Assembly (NCBI GenBank): GCA_033297205.1
Contig: MU859128.1
Span: 1-64,000 of the forward strand
Reading direction: 5' to 3'
DNA length: 64,000 bases
Origin: Pseudoneurospora amorphoporcata
Taxonomy: Eukaryota > Ascomycota > Sordariomycetes > Sordariales > Sordariaceae
The stretch's first letter is position 1; each line of letters starts with the position of its first letter. Made by a program: the position numbers and the translations under genes. Positions 38,355 to 49,877 of the stretch are shown piece after piece. The notes below the pieces were generated by a model, which saw nothing but the letters and a program-made list of their open reading frames with translations, did no database searches and had not been told where the DNA came from.

Positions 38355-39017
38355 ACTATGGGAAATGACAACATGGTATTCATTACAGCGAACATCCTTC
38401 TCATATAGAAACATGTCAACCAAAACAGTACGGGAGCAACTTTACTTCATGTCACCCAGACTCTATCTATGGTTAACAGGACAATACGAGTCGAATTTGA
38501 GAAACGAACGATCTGGGAGGCCTGACAGGCCTAGGATGGAAAAGGGCACGCGAATCAGCAGGAGCATGGATGGGCAACGGGTTGGTTGGCTCAACTGGAA
38601 CTGGGGAACTGGGGAACTTGGGAGGCCCGCACAACGGATGACATTTTGATGAAATTTTTTTTCCCCAAGAGATTTCTAACGAGGCGATGACGGCGTTTGG
38701 GTTTGGTTTGGTTTGGTCTTGTGGTTGGTTCTATGAATATGGTACTCTGGCTTTTTCTGTTTCATTTTTGGCAGGGGGGATTTAGGTTTCGTGTACATTC
38801 TTCTGTACATGTATTATTCATTGGACGAGAGGTTGCCGCGCGGCAAGCGAATTTGTCTGTCGGTTATTCTGTCATCCATGATTTAGGATTTTTTTTGAAG
38901 AACGGACTTTTTGAGAGCAAATGTGTTTTTGTCTTGTTATGTCTTATCTTGTGTGTATGCGCGCGAGATGAAGGACAATGAAATGAATGTGTGGATAGGA
39001 TAGGTAGGACAGACAGC

Positions 39018-39046
39018 AAAGAAAGAAAGAAAGAAAGAAAGAAAGA
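39018..39046. repeat. (AAAG)n microsatellite
   Basis: About seven uninterrupted aaag units. Confidence 0.9.
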
Positions 39047-39528
39047 ACTACTACGGCATGCGAGCGAGCGATAAGAATGGAAGACGGGCAAGACGGCACT
39101 GAGGTGGGCAAGACGGCACTGGGCAAGACGGGGCATTTAACATAAGGTAGTGGATGCTGCTTGCTTGCTTGCTTCTGAATGTTCGTGCTCGGGGTGTGTG
39201 TTGTAAGGGCTAAGACGGGAAAAATATGTGACTTGATCAAAATAGGAAGAAAGAAAATAAAAGGAACAGAGCAGGAAACGACGGCCGGGTGAATAGAAGA
39301 AAAAAAAAGAGAAAGCCACAACGCACCATCATAGGCTAGGCTAGGCTACCTGGCTAGGCTAAAGAAAAGAAAAGTATTATGGGACGGGAGAAAACAAACG
39401 ACTGGGAAACTAGGAAAGGAAAGGAAAGGAAACGAAAGGAAACGAAAGGTCTTCTACAACCCCCTGTGGTTATCCATCCATCCATCTAGAACTAGGTAGG
39501 TAGGTAGGTAGGGTTCGGTGTTGAGACT

Positions 39529-39612
39529 GTCGGTCGGTCAGTCAGTTAATCGGTCGGCCAGTCGGTTGGTCAGTCGGTCAGTCAGTCAGTCGGTCGGTCG
39601 GTTCGGTCAGTT
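39529..39612. repeat. GTCGGTCA-type imperfect tetranucleotide repeat
   Basis: About 20 units alternating gtcg, gtca and ggtt variants over 84 bases. Confidence 0.85.
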
Positions 39613-39650
39613 GGTTGGGGGAACTTGGGAATTGGGAATTGGCTGGCTGA

Positions 39651-39803
39651 CGGTGTCGTGTCGTGTCGCGCTGACAGTGTTCGTGTCGCGCTGATGGGAG
39701 GGACGATTGTTGTGGACATGGATATGGATATGGCTGACAGTGTTCGTGTCGCGCTGATATGGGGAGAATTGTTGTGGATATGGATATGGATATGGATATC
39801 TGA
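39651..39803. repeat. Interspersed minisatellite: TGTCGCGCTGA units and GGATAT repeats
   Basis: The segment gtgtcgcgctga occurs three times (about 39661, 39682 and 39745), the last two copies following cagtgttc. Each of the last two copies is associated with runs of tggata units (39717-39732, 39774-39797). Confidence 0.8.
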
Positions 39804-40894
39804 CAAAAAAAAAAAAAGTGGAAAGTAGTAAGGTAGCGCAGCGCCCTATTCTAGGTAGATGAAATGGTTTTTTTTTTTATTTTTTCTTCCGGTCTTTTTT
39901 TTTTCCCCCCATGTGGTTCGGTTGTGCTTTTTTTATGCTAGGACCACTGCTTGTTGTGTTGGTGGATTGTTGAGTTGAGTTGAGTTAACAAAGTCGAGGT
40001 GAGTAGCAGCTTGTCTTTTCTTTTCTTTTTCTTTTTCTTTCCAATCAACCGGAACCGGAACCGAGAGTTGAGAGTCGAGAGTCGAGACTGATTGATTGAT
40101 TGACTAATTGATTGATGATGCTTAGGTTTGGTGTTAGCCGCAGGTATTTCCTCCCCGCTTCTAAATCAACTTTTTTATTTATCTCATATATATAGTGGGA
40201 ATGTGCAACGTGCGGTTAGCAATGAGGGGTATTTATACTTGGGTTCTTGGGATTTCCCCTTGAATAGTTTCTTCTTATCAACCATCACCTTGCCCAAAGA
40301 TCCGGTCATCAACCCCAGCGAGTTTCAATATCTCCGCGCCATCACGCCATTCATCATTCTTCGCAGGACACTCACACACTCACACACTCACACACACAAC
40401 AGCTCTGGATTATTCAGATAAATGTTTATGGTGGGTATCATGTTTTTGTAAGTATGCACCTAGGTTCTATGCAATGCCCTCTAGGTCTATGCCTGCCCTC
40501 CTCCTCTATGCATGCATGCATCTCTGCATATCTCTATCCTTCATATCCTAGCCTCTATCATCCATCCATCCATCCATTCCCGTCTATAATAGCTGGTCTA
40601 GTAAAGTCTAATAGCTCCTAGGTCTACAAGAGGTGTTGAGGTTCCTTTTTGTTTCCTTTTTCTTTTCTTTTTTTTTTCCCTTCTTCTTCTCGGGCCTGTT
40701 GAAGCCTGATCTCGATGTCTCATTCCCCTTTGTTTCTGTTTCTGTTTCCATTCTGTCTCTTCTTTTCACACCATCGGTCTTCTTCCATGCTGGAAGTAGC
40801 ACAACGGCGCGGCGCCACCACAGCAGCCAGCAGCCAGCAGTCGACTACCATCTAGAAGAAGAAGAAGCCAGACAGCCACACACACACACACTGC

Positions 40895-42281
40895 TTACTG
40901 AGTGCCCTGAACGGTGTGCGCCCAGATAAGCGCGCCGGGAACCTTGGGGTCCGGAACGACAAACTTGCAGGTGGTGAAGCTGTGCCACAGCTGGCCCATG
41001 AAGGAGCGGTCGTCGCGGTGGTAGAGGGGGCCGAGCATGGGGCGGATCGAGTTGGTGGCTTCTTCGGCGTAGTAGAAGGGGATGCGGCTGTGAACTGGCG
41101 TGTTAGCGGGGGGAACTGAGAGCGAGATTGCGAGAGGACAGCAAAACTTACGGGAACAAGTGGTGAACGACGTGGTGGTCGATAATGTTGTGGAAGAGGT
41201 GCTTGCCAATGAAGCCGAAATCGCGGTCGACAGTGGCGAGAGCGCCCTTGACAAAGGTCCAGGAGTCGGCGTCGAAGTGGTGGACCTCCTCGTGGGTGTG
41301 GTGGAGGTAGGTGATGGCGACTGCAACGACAAGGTTTCCCGTTAGCACTGACTCCAGAAAGACCAGACCAGGGACAAACTTACCCAACCAGTGATGAACC
41401 CAAAAGTACTGCTGGAAGTACAACAGACCAACCATCGGCCAGCCAACAACCTGGGCAGCCTGGTAAAGGATATAGCCCATGATGATGAGACCGAGATCGG
41501 AAAGAGCGATATAGATGGCCTCGGAATCGCGGAACACGGCAGAGGTAGGCTCAAAGTGGCTCACCCTCAACCAGCCTGAGGCGCCCTTGCCAGTCTCCCA
41601 CTGCTTGCTGGCCTTGCCGGCCGAGGCATTGAAAAGCAGGTACATCTGCCAGCCAGCCAGCTGGTGGGCCAGGAGCTTGACGAGCTGGACAATGGGCACA
41701 TCCTCAAACATCTCGGCCGTCTCCTTGTCCATGTACAAGTTGGCCAGCGTCCTCGTTCTCGCGTTGCGGTCGGCCTCGGTGGCGGGGACAAAAGCCATGT
41801 CCTTCTCCATGTGGCCGGTGTAGCGATGATGGCGGTGATGGCTGAACTTCCAGCTGAAGAAGGGGACCAAGAGGAATGAGTGACCGATCCAGCCCATCAC
41901 GTTGTTGAACCACACGTGCCTCGAGAAGGCGCCGTGGCCGCACTCGTGCGCCAGGATCCAGATGCCCGTGCAGATCAGGCCCTGGAGGTAGCCGTACAGA
42001 GCCCAGGCGCCGTAGCGGAGCGGGGTGGAGGCGATCATGGGGATGTACTGCCACGCGAGGTAGCCGAGCCCAAAGGCCATGGCAAAGTCGCGGACGAAGT
42101 AGGACATAGAGATCCAGACGCGCGGGCGGAAGCAGTGGTCGGGGATGGCATCGCGAATGGTCTTGATGTCGGGGTATTCGATGGCCTCGGTCTCTTGGCT
42201 GCTGCTGGTGGTGGAAGAAGCAGAAGAAGAGACGACCTCGGGCTTGGCCGCGGCCTTGCGGCTGCGGGTAGTGACCGTCAT
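40895..42281 (-). CDS. Omega-3/delta-15-type (delta-12 family) fatty acid desaturase
   Basis: Predicted 419-residue ER-membrane enzyme from exons 42281-41384, 41320-41152 and 41087-40895. Introns use GTAAGT donors, gctaac branch sites and gcag/cacag acceptors; joins give HHWLVAITYLHHTHEE and HHLFPRIPFYYAEE, both conserved. The ATG at 42281 is the first; the frame is open upstream but lacks one. The three di-iron histidine boxes are intact: HECGH (112-116), HHRHH (148-152), HVVHH (349-353). The protein inserts a double bond into acyl chains on phospholipid using cytochrome b5. Its length, the start MTVTTRSRKAAA and the end ALIWAHTVQGTQ resemble the Neurospora omega-3 (delta-15) desaturase as I remember it, which would make alpha-linolenate from linoleate. 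Delta-12 enzymes are close relatives and usually longer (about 470), so omega-3 is favoured but not proven. No other lipid gene is nearby. Confidence 0.92.
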
Positions 42282-44852
42282 TTCGGGTGATATCAAGAAC
42301 TGAAGAGGTGAGAAGAGGAGGGTGGTGTGAAAGACCTGAGAGCTGAGGGTCAACTAGCCACTCGACACACCTCTTTCCGAAAAAGAAATTGGTGATGGGA
42401 GGAAAAGAGAAAAAGAAGCTCGGGAGAACAGGGAACTAAAAAGAGTCGGTCGAGGTGGATTACCTAGGTCAATGGGATGAGAGAAAAAAAAAACGGTTAT
42501 ATATGGGGTCTCGTCTTGCTGCTGTGCTGCAAGTGAGCTAGGTGGTTGTCTATCTAATCAGTAGTCTAGTCCAGACAACAGTTGAGGCATTGCGCTAGCT
42601 CCTTTTGACCGTGTTCAAGCCGGCGCGCTCCATTTTTCTCCTTTTCTTGAAGCATGTGCGCATTCGCTGGAGTGTGTTGGTTCGTTCTTGCCGTTCTGCA
42701 GTTGTTGGCTCCTGCGAACTTTTTTTTTTTTGGTCTCCATTTTCTGGGGTCCTTTTCTCCTTCCCCTCACTAACAGGGGCCTAGGTGGCTCAGGGGCCCC
42801 CCAGGAGAGACGGGATCCACAAGGCGAAAATGCTTAGTGCATTTTATTATCCCGACACTGACCAAACGAAAGCAAAACGGGTTTCGGGCAGGAGGATCCG
42901 GATTCGGCAGAGGACGGGCTGGAACGATGGGGAGGCGGTTTGAGACTTGTCACCGGTGGACGGACTGGACACTGCGGTGAGGATCGAGGCGAGAGTTGGC
43001 ACTGCCATTGCCATCCTTGGAAGTCTGGCCAGCCTTTGGACGAATGCATTTGATAGGGGTGAGGTCGGGTCACAACTCACAAATAGTTTTTGGAGGATCG
43101 ATCATGCCAACATGCCGCGGTGTGAAAGTCAGTGGTAGTTGCTTGGTTGGCAAGAAGGTAAAACACCCATCCGACCAACTTCCATCATTCCCCCGGATAT
43201 TCTGCACCACCGTTTAACCTTGCACTTCAGCTTGTCTCAGACCTTCTTCAGTCTCTAAATTCGAACGACCATCAATCCCAAACCAAGAACAACTGCAAAA
43301 ACTTTGGGGGTGGTTTCCAAATTCAGTCGCATGTCGGTCTGTCTGTCCTTGCCTGCCCCAGACTTTGTTGCTGGCTGCCGCTTCACCGCCCAGCCCAATC
43401 TGAGCCAATGAGAACCGGTAGCCCCTGTCTACCTCATGCACAAAGGGTCTTAGCGTTGGCATATTTCATTGGCCAGGGGCATTTCGACAGAGCAAAAAAG
43501 GGTCCTCCTCGATTGACTTGACTTTCTGTTCCCCCGGCTGGCAACTGGAACTCGCTTGAGGGCAGCCATTGGAACGGGCCCCCGGCCCCACCGGTTTCAC
43601 AAGCAGATCAACAAAAAAATGGGAATTGAATTTGCCCAGAATCAGATCAGATCCCCTTCTTCCTTCCAGGTTGTTCACTCAATATCCAGTTGTCAACAAC
43701 CTGGAAGTCACTCCAGTCGGAGACCTGGCACACCTTGTTCAGTTGTTGTCGGCTCTCTTCCATGATCCCATCTCCTGCTTCTCGCCTCCTTCCCTTACAC
43801 TACACTAATCACGAGTCGTTCGACAAGGTCCATCTTATCAATTACGTGTACGTACCGGCAAAACAGAACGAAACACGAAAACAAATGGAATGCCTGAAAG
43901 CAAATCTTCACATGCACGCACGTACGCACGACAACAAATAACCCCAAGTGGGTCCCGTCCGGCCAACCTATGTACATACCGGTAATTCCTATAGCGCCGG
44001 CTATATCTCACTTTGACCAATCCTCTGCTGCATTTATATGGGCCGCATGGTTTCGTGGGAGCGATCCAGTAGCGGGATTGGCTTGAGTAAAACCAGATCG
44101 AGTGAGAATATGCGGTAGTGCACTTCACTGCAGCAAGCAACCTATAAAAGCTGCAGGAAAATCCTCAACACTTTTTATTCAGCGACTTTTTTGCTATGAT
44201 CATCACGACGACGTTTTTAATAAGGCTGGGTTCGATATCAACACTTCTTTCTTTCTTAGCAGTTCGTGAATTCGTCTTCGTTACTTTTTAGTTTGGCAAA
44301 ATTACCTAATGCGTGGCACATGCACTTTTTAGGTAGTTTGGCCACACACACACTCGATACTTGCTTGTGGAAACGACGTTCGAGACAGACCACGACAAGA
44401 AAGCGTCATGTTATGGTGAGGGTGTCGTGATTCATCATCATGAAGAAGGCATGGTACCTACTTGGCTTGGGTAGGTATATTCTCCTTCTCACTACACTAC
44501 CTACCTAGGAGCAAATAGTATATGCATGCCTGACGACTTGAATTGTCGCATTTGAAACAAAGAGCTTCTAACAAAATACTTTCCATCGCGTAGAATACCT
44601 TACCGCAAAGTCAAAAAGTTGACAAGACGATGTTTGACTCGAAATATGTTCGCGTTGAAAACTTGCTAGATAAGGTAGTAATAACCGAGTTTGTACCATG
44701 GTACGCGGTTAATAAGCTGCCAAATACCATAGATCACTCATCACATCTCTTCCTCTCATGCTATGCAATGACATGTTTGCTTCCCTACACTACCAATTCG
44801 GCTTCTTACGACTACGACTACGACTACGACGTCGACGTCCCCCGTCCCTTTC
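42282..44852. other. Intergenic, no gene seen
   Basis: Contains the desaturase promoter at its left end and the 3' flank of the elg1-like gene at its right end. Open frames are short. A TATAAAAG lies at 44143 on the + strand with no gene attached, and there is a ctacctaccta cluster near 44497-44510. Nothing else recognisable. Confidence 0.65.
42497..42503 (-). promoter_or_regulatory. Candidate TATA box of the desaturase gene
   Basis: The reverse strand reads TATATAA about 215 bases upstream of the desaturase start codon, a plausible distance given a leader of about 150-180 bases. No expression data to confirm it. Confidence 0.4.
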
Positions 44853-47800
44853 CTACTGCGTCATCGAAACGTCTCCGTCAGCGTCTATATCACTTTGTCC
44901 CCGATGTTGGCTCATAGCAGCAGCCTCACCAGAAACCTCACCAAGGGGACCCTCGCCAGTGCCAGCTACCTCAGCATTTCCCACGTGCACCAACTCATCC
45001 ACTCCCTCCTGCTTCCCATCTCCCGAATCATCAACCACCTCCACAACCTTGGCCATATTCTTCCTTGGCCTTCCCCTCTTCGGCTTCGGCTTCGCTTTCA
45101 GCAAAACCTCCAATTGTTGTACAGGGACAGGACCACCATTCACATCCGACATGACCTCCTCCTGCTGCTGCTGCTGCTGTTCCTGGGCCAGAGTCTCCCG
45201 CTCCCAAGGAACAGATACCTCCGACGCTCCCGCTTGGGAAACACTTTTACCAGCACCAGCACCAGTACCAGCCATCTTCATCATCATCATCATCATATCA
45301 TCCTCCTCCTGCCCGTGCCCAGAAGCAACAGCGTTATCAGCCAAGTACTGAAGCGTCAAATCAGCCCATCCCCTTCCGCCCGTCTTTTCCACCAGGAACG
45401 GGTTGAGTTCCCCTCTGAACCACCTCTCCTTCCGCTTCACACTCCTCTCTCCGCCTTCCAGCGCTGATAGTGCGGCTCGTGTTGTGCGCATCCTTTTCGT
45501 TCCTGTGCCTCCTCCGTCCACGTTATTCGTGCCAACACCAACACCTTCGCTTACGCTGAGCAAACTGCTCATTTTCAGTCGTCTCCTCTGCAAACTCGAT
45601 TCGTAAGCGACTATACTCCGCACGTAAGGCGCCACGTCTAGCGTGATGAGGCTCGTGGTGCGGTCCAAGACGGAGGGGTCCAAGTAGGATGTCGTTGATG
45701 TTGAGGAGTCTGAAGTGGCGATGGGGTCAAAGGCGAAGGCGAGGTCGATTCGCTTGATGGCTGGCTGCTCGGGAGAGGAGAGGGAGAGGGTGGTGAAGGA
45801 TTTGGTGATGAGGCTGAGGGCAGAGGATTCGTCCAAGGGCTGGAGGGTATCGGTGAGCGTGGCTTGTTGTGTCAGTGATGATGTCCGCGACCGTAAAACG
45901 GAGCGAGAGAGGGATTTGATGCTTGATGGAAGAGCGGTAGTAAGGGAGTCATGGAGAGTAAGAAGGGGGGAGTCGAGCGGTGTTAGACCGAGGACGAAGT
46001 CGTCGCGGGCTTTAGCTGGGAGCTCGGGGATTGTGGCGTCAAGTGGCTCCTGTGATATTACTGTTAGCGTATGCAAATGGGTACGAGCTTGGTTCCTTTA
46101 CCTCGTTCAGCGTCCCAAACGACCGAGAGGAGCATAGATCGGCCGCACTGAGCGCCTCAGCCAATTCCTCAAACGCCTCAAGAGCCTCAAGCTTCCCAGC
46201 ACCAGAAGAAGGCATCCCCTCCGCCCATGATTCCAACCCAACAGAGTCTTGCCAGCTCCCCATATCAAGACCCCATGAATTCCAAGCCTGCTCCAGTATG
46301 TCTTCCTCCACCTGCCGTCCATCAGCAGCCTTACTGACCACGGTGTCTCGCCCGAGCCAGTTCATACCTGTGAGATACGTGCTTTGGCTGACAACCCTCA
46401 CCACATCCCCGTTTTCATCAAGATCACAACCCCTCGGCCACCTCGGATAATACCAATCGAACCCTCCCTTCCTGTCGCCAACGCCAATCTGGCACCAGTA
46501 CTGCAGATCCGTGGTGGCGGCGCGCAGGTCATGGCCACGAGACTCGTACAGAGATGCGACGGCCTGTCGTGTGAGAGCGTGGCCCTCATTAGCTGCTACC
46601 AACAACAGGCGATCAACTGCCGGCTCTGTAGGCGGGGGACGTAGCCGGAAGATGCCGTGTAGTTTTAGGGTATGAAGGGGAACAAGAGTCTCATCGTTGC
46701 AGGTCATGACGAATGGTCGTTTGGCTTGCGCTATAAGGGTGACGATGGTGCTCCAAAATTGCTTGTCTTCTTCGTAGAGAATGTCGACTTCTTCAAGGAG
46801 AATCAGGGACTGCCTTTGGGCCTTTCCGCCGTCTTTCTTGGCCTCTTTTGATGCGCTGGTAGGCGGTGGCTTAATGGGCTGCTTCGGTTTTGCTGCAGTG
46901 GTCTTGGGCCGGAAAAAGGCATTCATAGTTGCCTGCTTGCCGGATTTGACCTCCTCTGCAGTAGCATCTTCTTCTTGATCATCGCCAGCTTTGTCGGAGG
47001 AGGATTGGTGCTGCTGGACGAGGTGATTCCTGGTCATGTCGCCGATCTTTTCAAGCACGTCCTTGCCGCTCCTTCGGCTGCTCGAGTTGATCTCGAAGAC
47101 CTCAAAGTCGAGTTCTTTGGCCACTGCGTAAACGGCAGCTGTTTTGCCACAACCATGAGGGCCGCTAAGAATAAGGGTGTTGGCGATTTTGGAGGCGTCT
47201 TTCTCGGACAAGTCGCTGGATTTGATAACCGTTTTCCTTGTGATGCCGCGAAAGCCACTGGGGGCCCAGTCGACTCCATCGTCTGAGTCGTCCGAATCAA
47301 GTGCGAATTCGTCGTCGCTATAGACAATAAAGTCGTCCAGCTTCTTTCTCCTCTTTTTTCTACCAGGGCCAACAGCCTTGCCTTTCTTTGGTTTGTCAGA
47401 GTCGTTCGAGCCGGTTTCCACAGACTGTACTTTCAACGCATGGAGCCAGTCTCGCAAAAGGAAGGCTTCATTGCCGGGCTGAAGGACCTCATAGGCGTTG
47501 ACAGGGGCGTACTTTTGCACCCAGTTGCTGGTTTCGCACTGACACTGGTCAAACGCCGATAGGGAGGAGGATACAGAGTCGTAAAGGCGGGCGAGTTGAG
47601 GGGGTGCTTTCGCTTGACCAGATGCTTTCGTCGCCTTGAACGTCTTGAGCTCAGGCAGAATGCGCTGCTGTAGTTTTCTCCCGCTCTCGAAGTGCTTAAT
47701 GGGAAGTCGAAGCTCGGGGGGTGCAGGTATGAAATCGTCCGTATTGAAGTCGCGAAGCGCCTGTTTTACCGACCCAATTCCGATTGAGGTGCCAACCAGA

Positions 47801-49062
47801 TTCACAATTGATTCTCCCTGGTCCACCTTGACCGACTGACCCTTGGATTTGCGACATGGAAAAGGCAGCTGAATGTCCTGGAGCATTGACACATCATGCT
47901 CCTCTCCCCGAACATGTACCATATCCTTCCAAGGCCATGCAGGGGGTTTCGCGCCCGGGAACTTGAGGGGCACGTTTTTGTTGAAGCCGAACTGGAGCAT
48001 TCGTCCAGTGAAAGCCGGGGCTCGAGGTTTCTTTGGCGAACATGGTGTAGACATGAAAACTTTCTGCGAGGGTTCGCTAGGCTTGTCGTTCTTGGGTTCG
48101 GCAGCAGGGGGCGCAGCTGAGGGTCCCTGGGCCTTTCCCGAGAAGAAAGGGTGTGTAGATTTTGAGTCGGCGGGCTTGGACGCTGGCGGTTTCTTGGTCT
48201 CGGCAGATTTCTTGTTTCGTTGGTTGGCGGTTTGTGGTTGTTTTGGCGCCTTGAGGATGGCTTCGATCTTTTCGCCAACCCTTGTCCGTGTCTCCTCATC
48301 CGACTCAGAACTATACTTAACAGTAACGAGCCTGGACTCTGGCTTCCTTACGCGCGATGGTTGTACCCTCCTCTTCGTTGTTGCTGGGGTCTCCTCGGGC
48401 GGCTCTGGTTGCTTTGGCTTAGGAGGTGACCCAATCGTTCCAGTTTTGGGATTGAATCGGAGAAGTTTTGTCGGCTTTGGGGGCTCAACATTAACAGCTG
48501 GAGGCGGCGGGGATGATCGGATATTAACGTCGACCAGATTCCGTATGATGCCGCCAACGTCATGTGCCGGAGCCGGTATGGTGTTCTCTGCCTGGACATG
48601 ACCTTCCATCCCGGCTGTGTCTTGTTGTGGTAGCTCTGCGTCTTGCAGCTGTGGCTCTTCCTCTTGTTGCGTGGTTGTGATATCGCTTTCTTCTTGTCCA
48701 GCATCGTCGTCCTTTGTCTTTCGCAACCTGATGAAATGGTTTGCGATGCCGGGGCCGACATTGGGTTTTGTCCGTTTCCTCGTCTTTGGCTTTTTGGATT
48801 CTTGGTCGTCTTCTAGCTCGGGTGACACCTTGCGGCGCTTGCTGCGTCTTCCAGCCGCCTTTTCCAGAGTATCATGTTCGACTTTCGGCTCAGCGGGTTC
48901 ATCGATGGACATGAACGAATCCTCGGTTGCGTCTGGTTGATCGGGGATCGGAGTTGTAGGAGCAGACTGCCGGTTCGGCATGAAGAAGGGATGCAATGGC
49001 TTGCGAGCCACCTCTAGAGGATTGCCATTTTCGACCATGGCGAGGACAGCGACTGGTGTCAT
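44853..49062 (-). CDS. elg1: Elg1/ATAD5-like PCNA-unloading AAA+ protein
   Basis: Predicted 1385 residues from exons 49062-46102 and 46049-44853, joined in phase 0 (GTAAAG donor, tcacag acceptor). Elg1 replaces Rfc1 in an alternative clamp loader that removes PCNA, including SUMO/ubiquitin-modified PCNA, from replicated DNA. A long disordered N-terminus (about 480 residues) includes a PIP-like RKPLHPFF at 20-27. Then comes the Elg1-typical entry QKYAPVNAYEVLQPGNEAFL, Walker A GPHGCGKTAAVYAV (about 633-646), the following FEINSSSRRSGKDVLEKIG, an acidic/low-complexity insert with QATMNAFF (710-717), Walker B LILLEEVDILYEEDKQFW (about 752-769) and a sensor-like FVMTCND. The C-terminal part has a methionine run, a glutamine run and an AT-hook-like KRGRPRK (about 1311-1317). 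ATG at 49062 is used; M9 is an alternative start. Family assignment is strong; details of the C-terminal half are less certain. Confidence 0.9.
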
Positions 49063-49877
49063 GGAGTAGAGGTATGGAGAACTGTTGATGATTGGGTTAA
49101 TTTATGCAGCAAATATCAAGGAATTACCTGGGTATCTGAACAGGAAGGGAAACATACTCCAAAAGCGCAAAGACAAAAAGACGACTATCAGGCACAGATC
49201 ATGCTTATAAGTGGTGGTGGCAGCAAAGGTTAACGATGAGCAAAGAGATGGTTCAGAAGGGGGAATACATCTGATGCATGTCACAAATATCCAATCGCAA
49301 ACTCTGATGTGTGGAATGTTGAAGTTAAGTTGACTGCTGTGCAATGTTGAAGTCTCCAGGTTGCCATGGCCATTTTAGTGATGTCAAGGGTGATCGCGTT
49401 CTGGCACTTTAGCACGCGTCTTGCACTGGAGCTCTTCGGGCTGGTGTCCCTTGCCGGCCGCATGCTCCAGCATTGGGTGACCAAAGTCGTGTCGCACTCG
49501 CGCGCCCTTCCCTGCCTGCCCCAGACGGTCCCCCGCAACCTCAAGTGCCCCACCATCCAAGATGCTCACCGAGAATTCAGTTGCAAGAAGCGGCCTTATC
49601 GCTTGGCCTTATCAGATCTTCACCTTGGACTCACCGTGCTCCCTCACGTCCACGGTTGAGGGTCCACTTATTTTTCAATGTCTTGGCTTTAACTTTTTTT
49701 TCAGACGGTAGTCTTGGACCAGTCGCGGTCCTGCGCAGAGACCTGATTTCAGTTCGAGATAGGGGACCGGGCAATGTCAAAACAGTAACACCCCGATACT
49801 CCACGATACCCGTCTGTCTACATTACTGTTTGTCCATTGAAGCGCATACTATACAACACAACAACAACAACAACACC
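49063..49877. promoter_or_regulatory. Shared divergent upstream region of the elg1-like and utp8-like genes
   Basis: 815 bases separate the two start codons, so both promoters must lie here. No TATA consensus is obvious near either start. A CAACAA(CAA)n run (49859-49873) directly precedes the utp8 start codon and is probably in its leader. Confidence 0.55.

Larger units (their letters stand above)
38355..40894. other. Intergenic, microsatellite-rich spacer
   Basis: About 2.5 kb between the 3' end of the transcription factor (+) and the 3' end of the desaturase (-). No gene is visible. It is unusually rich in simple repeats: AAAG, AGGT, GTCG/GTCA, GGATAT, a CA/TCAC run near 40370-40400, GCAT repeats near 40508-40521 and poly-pyrimidine blocks (39868-39906, 40017-40043, 40647-40690). 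Convergent 3' UTRs must lie at its ends. Confidence 0.7.
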
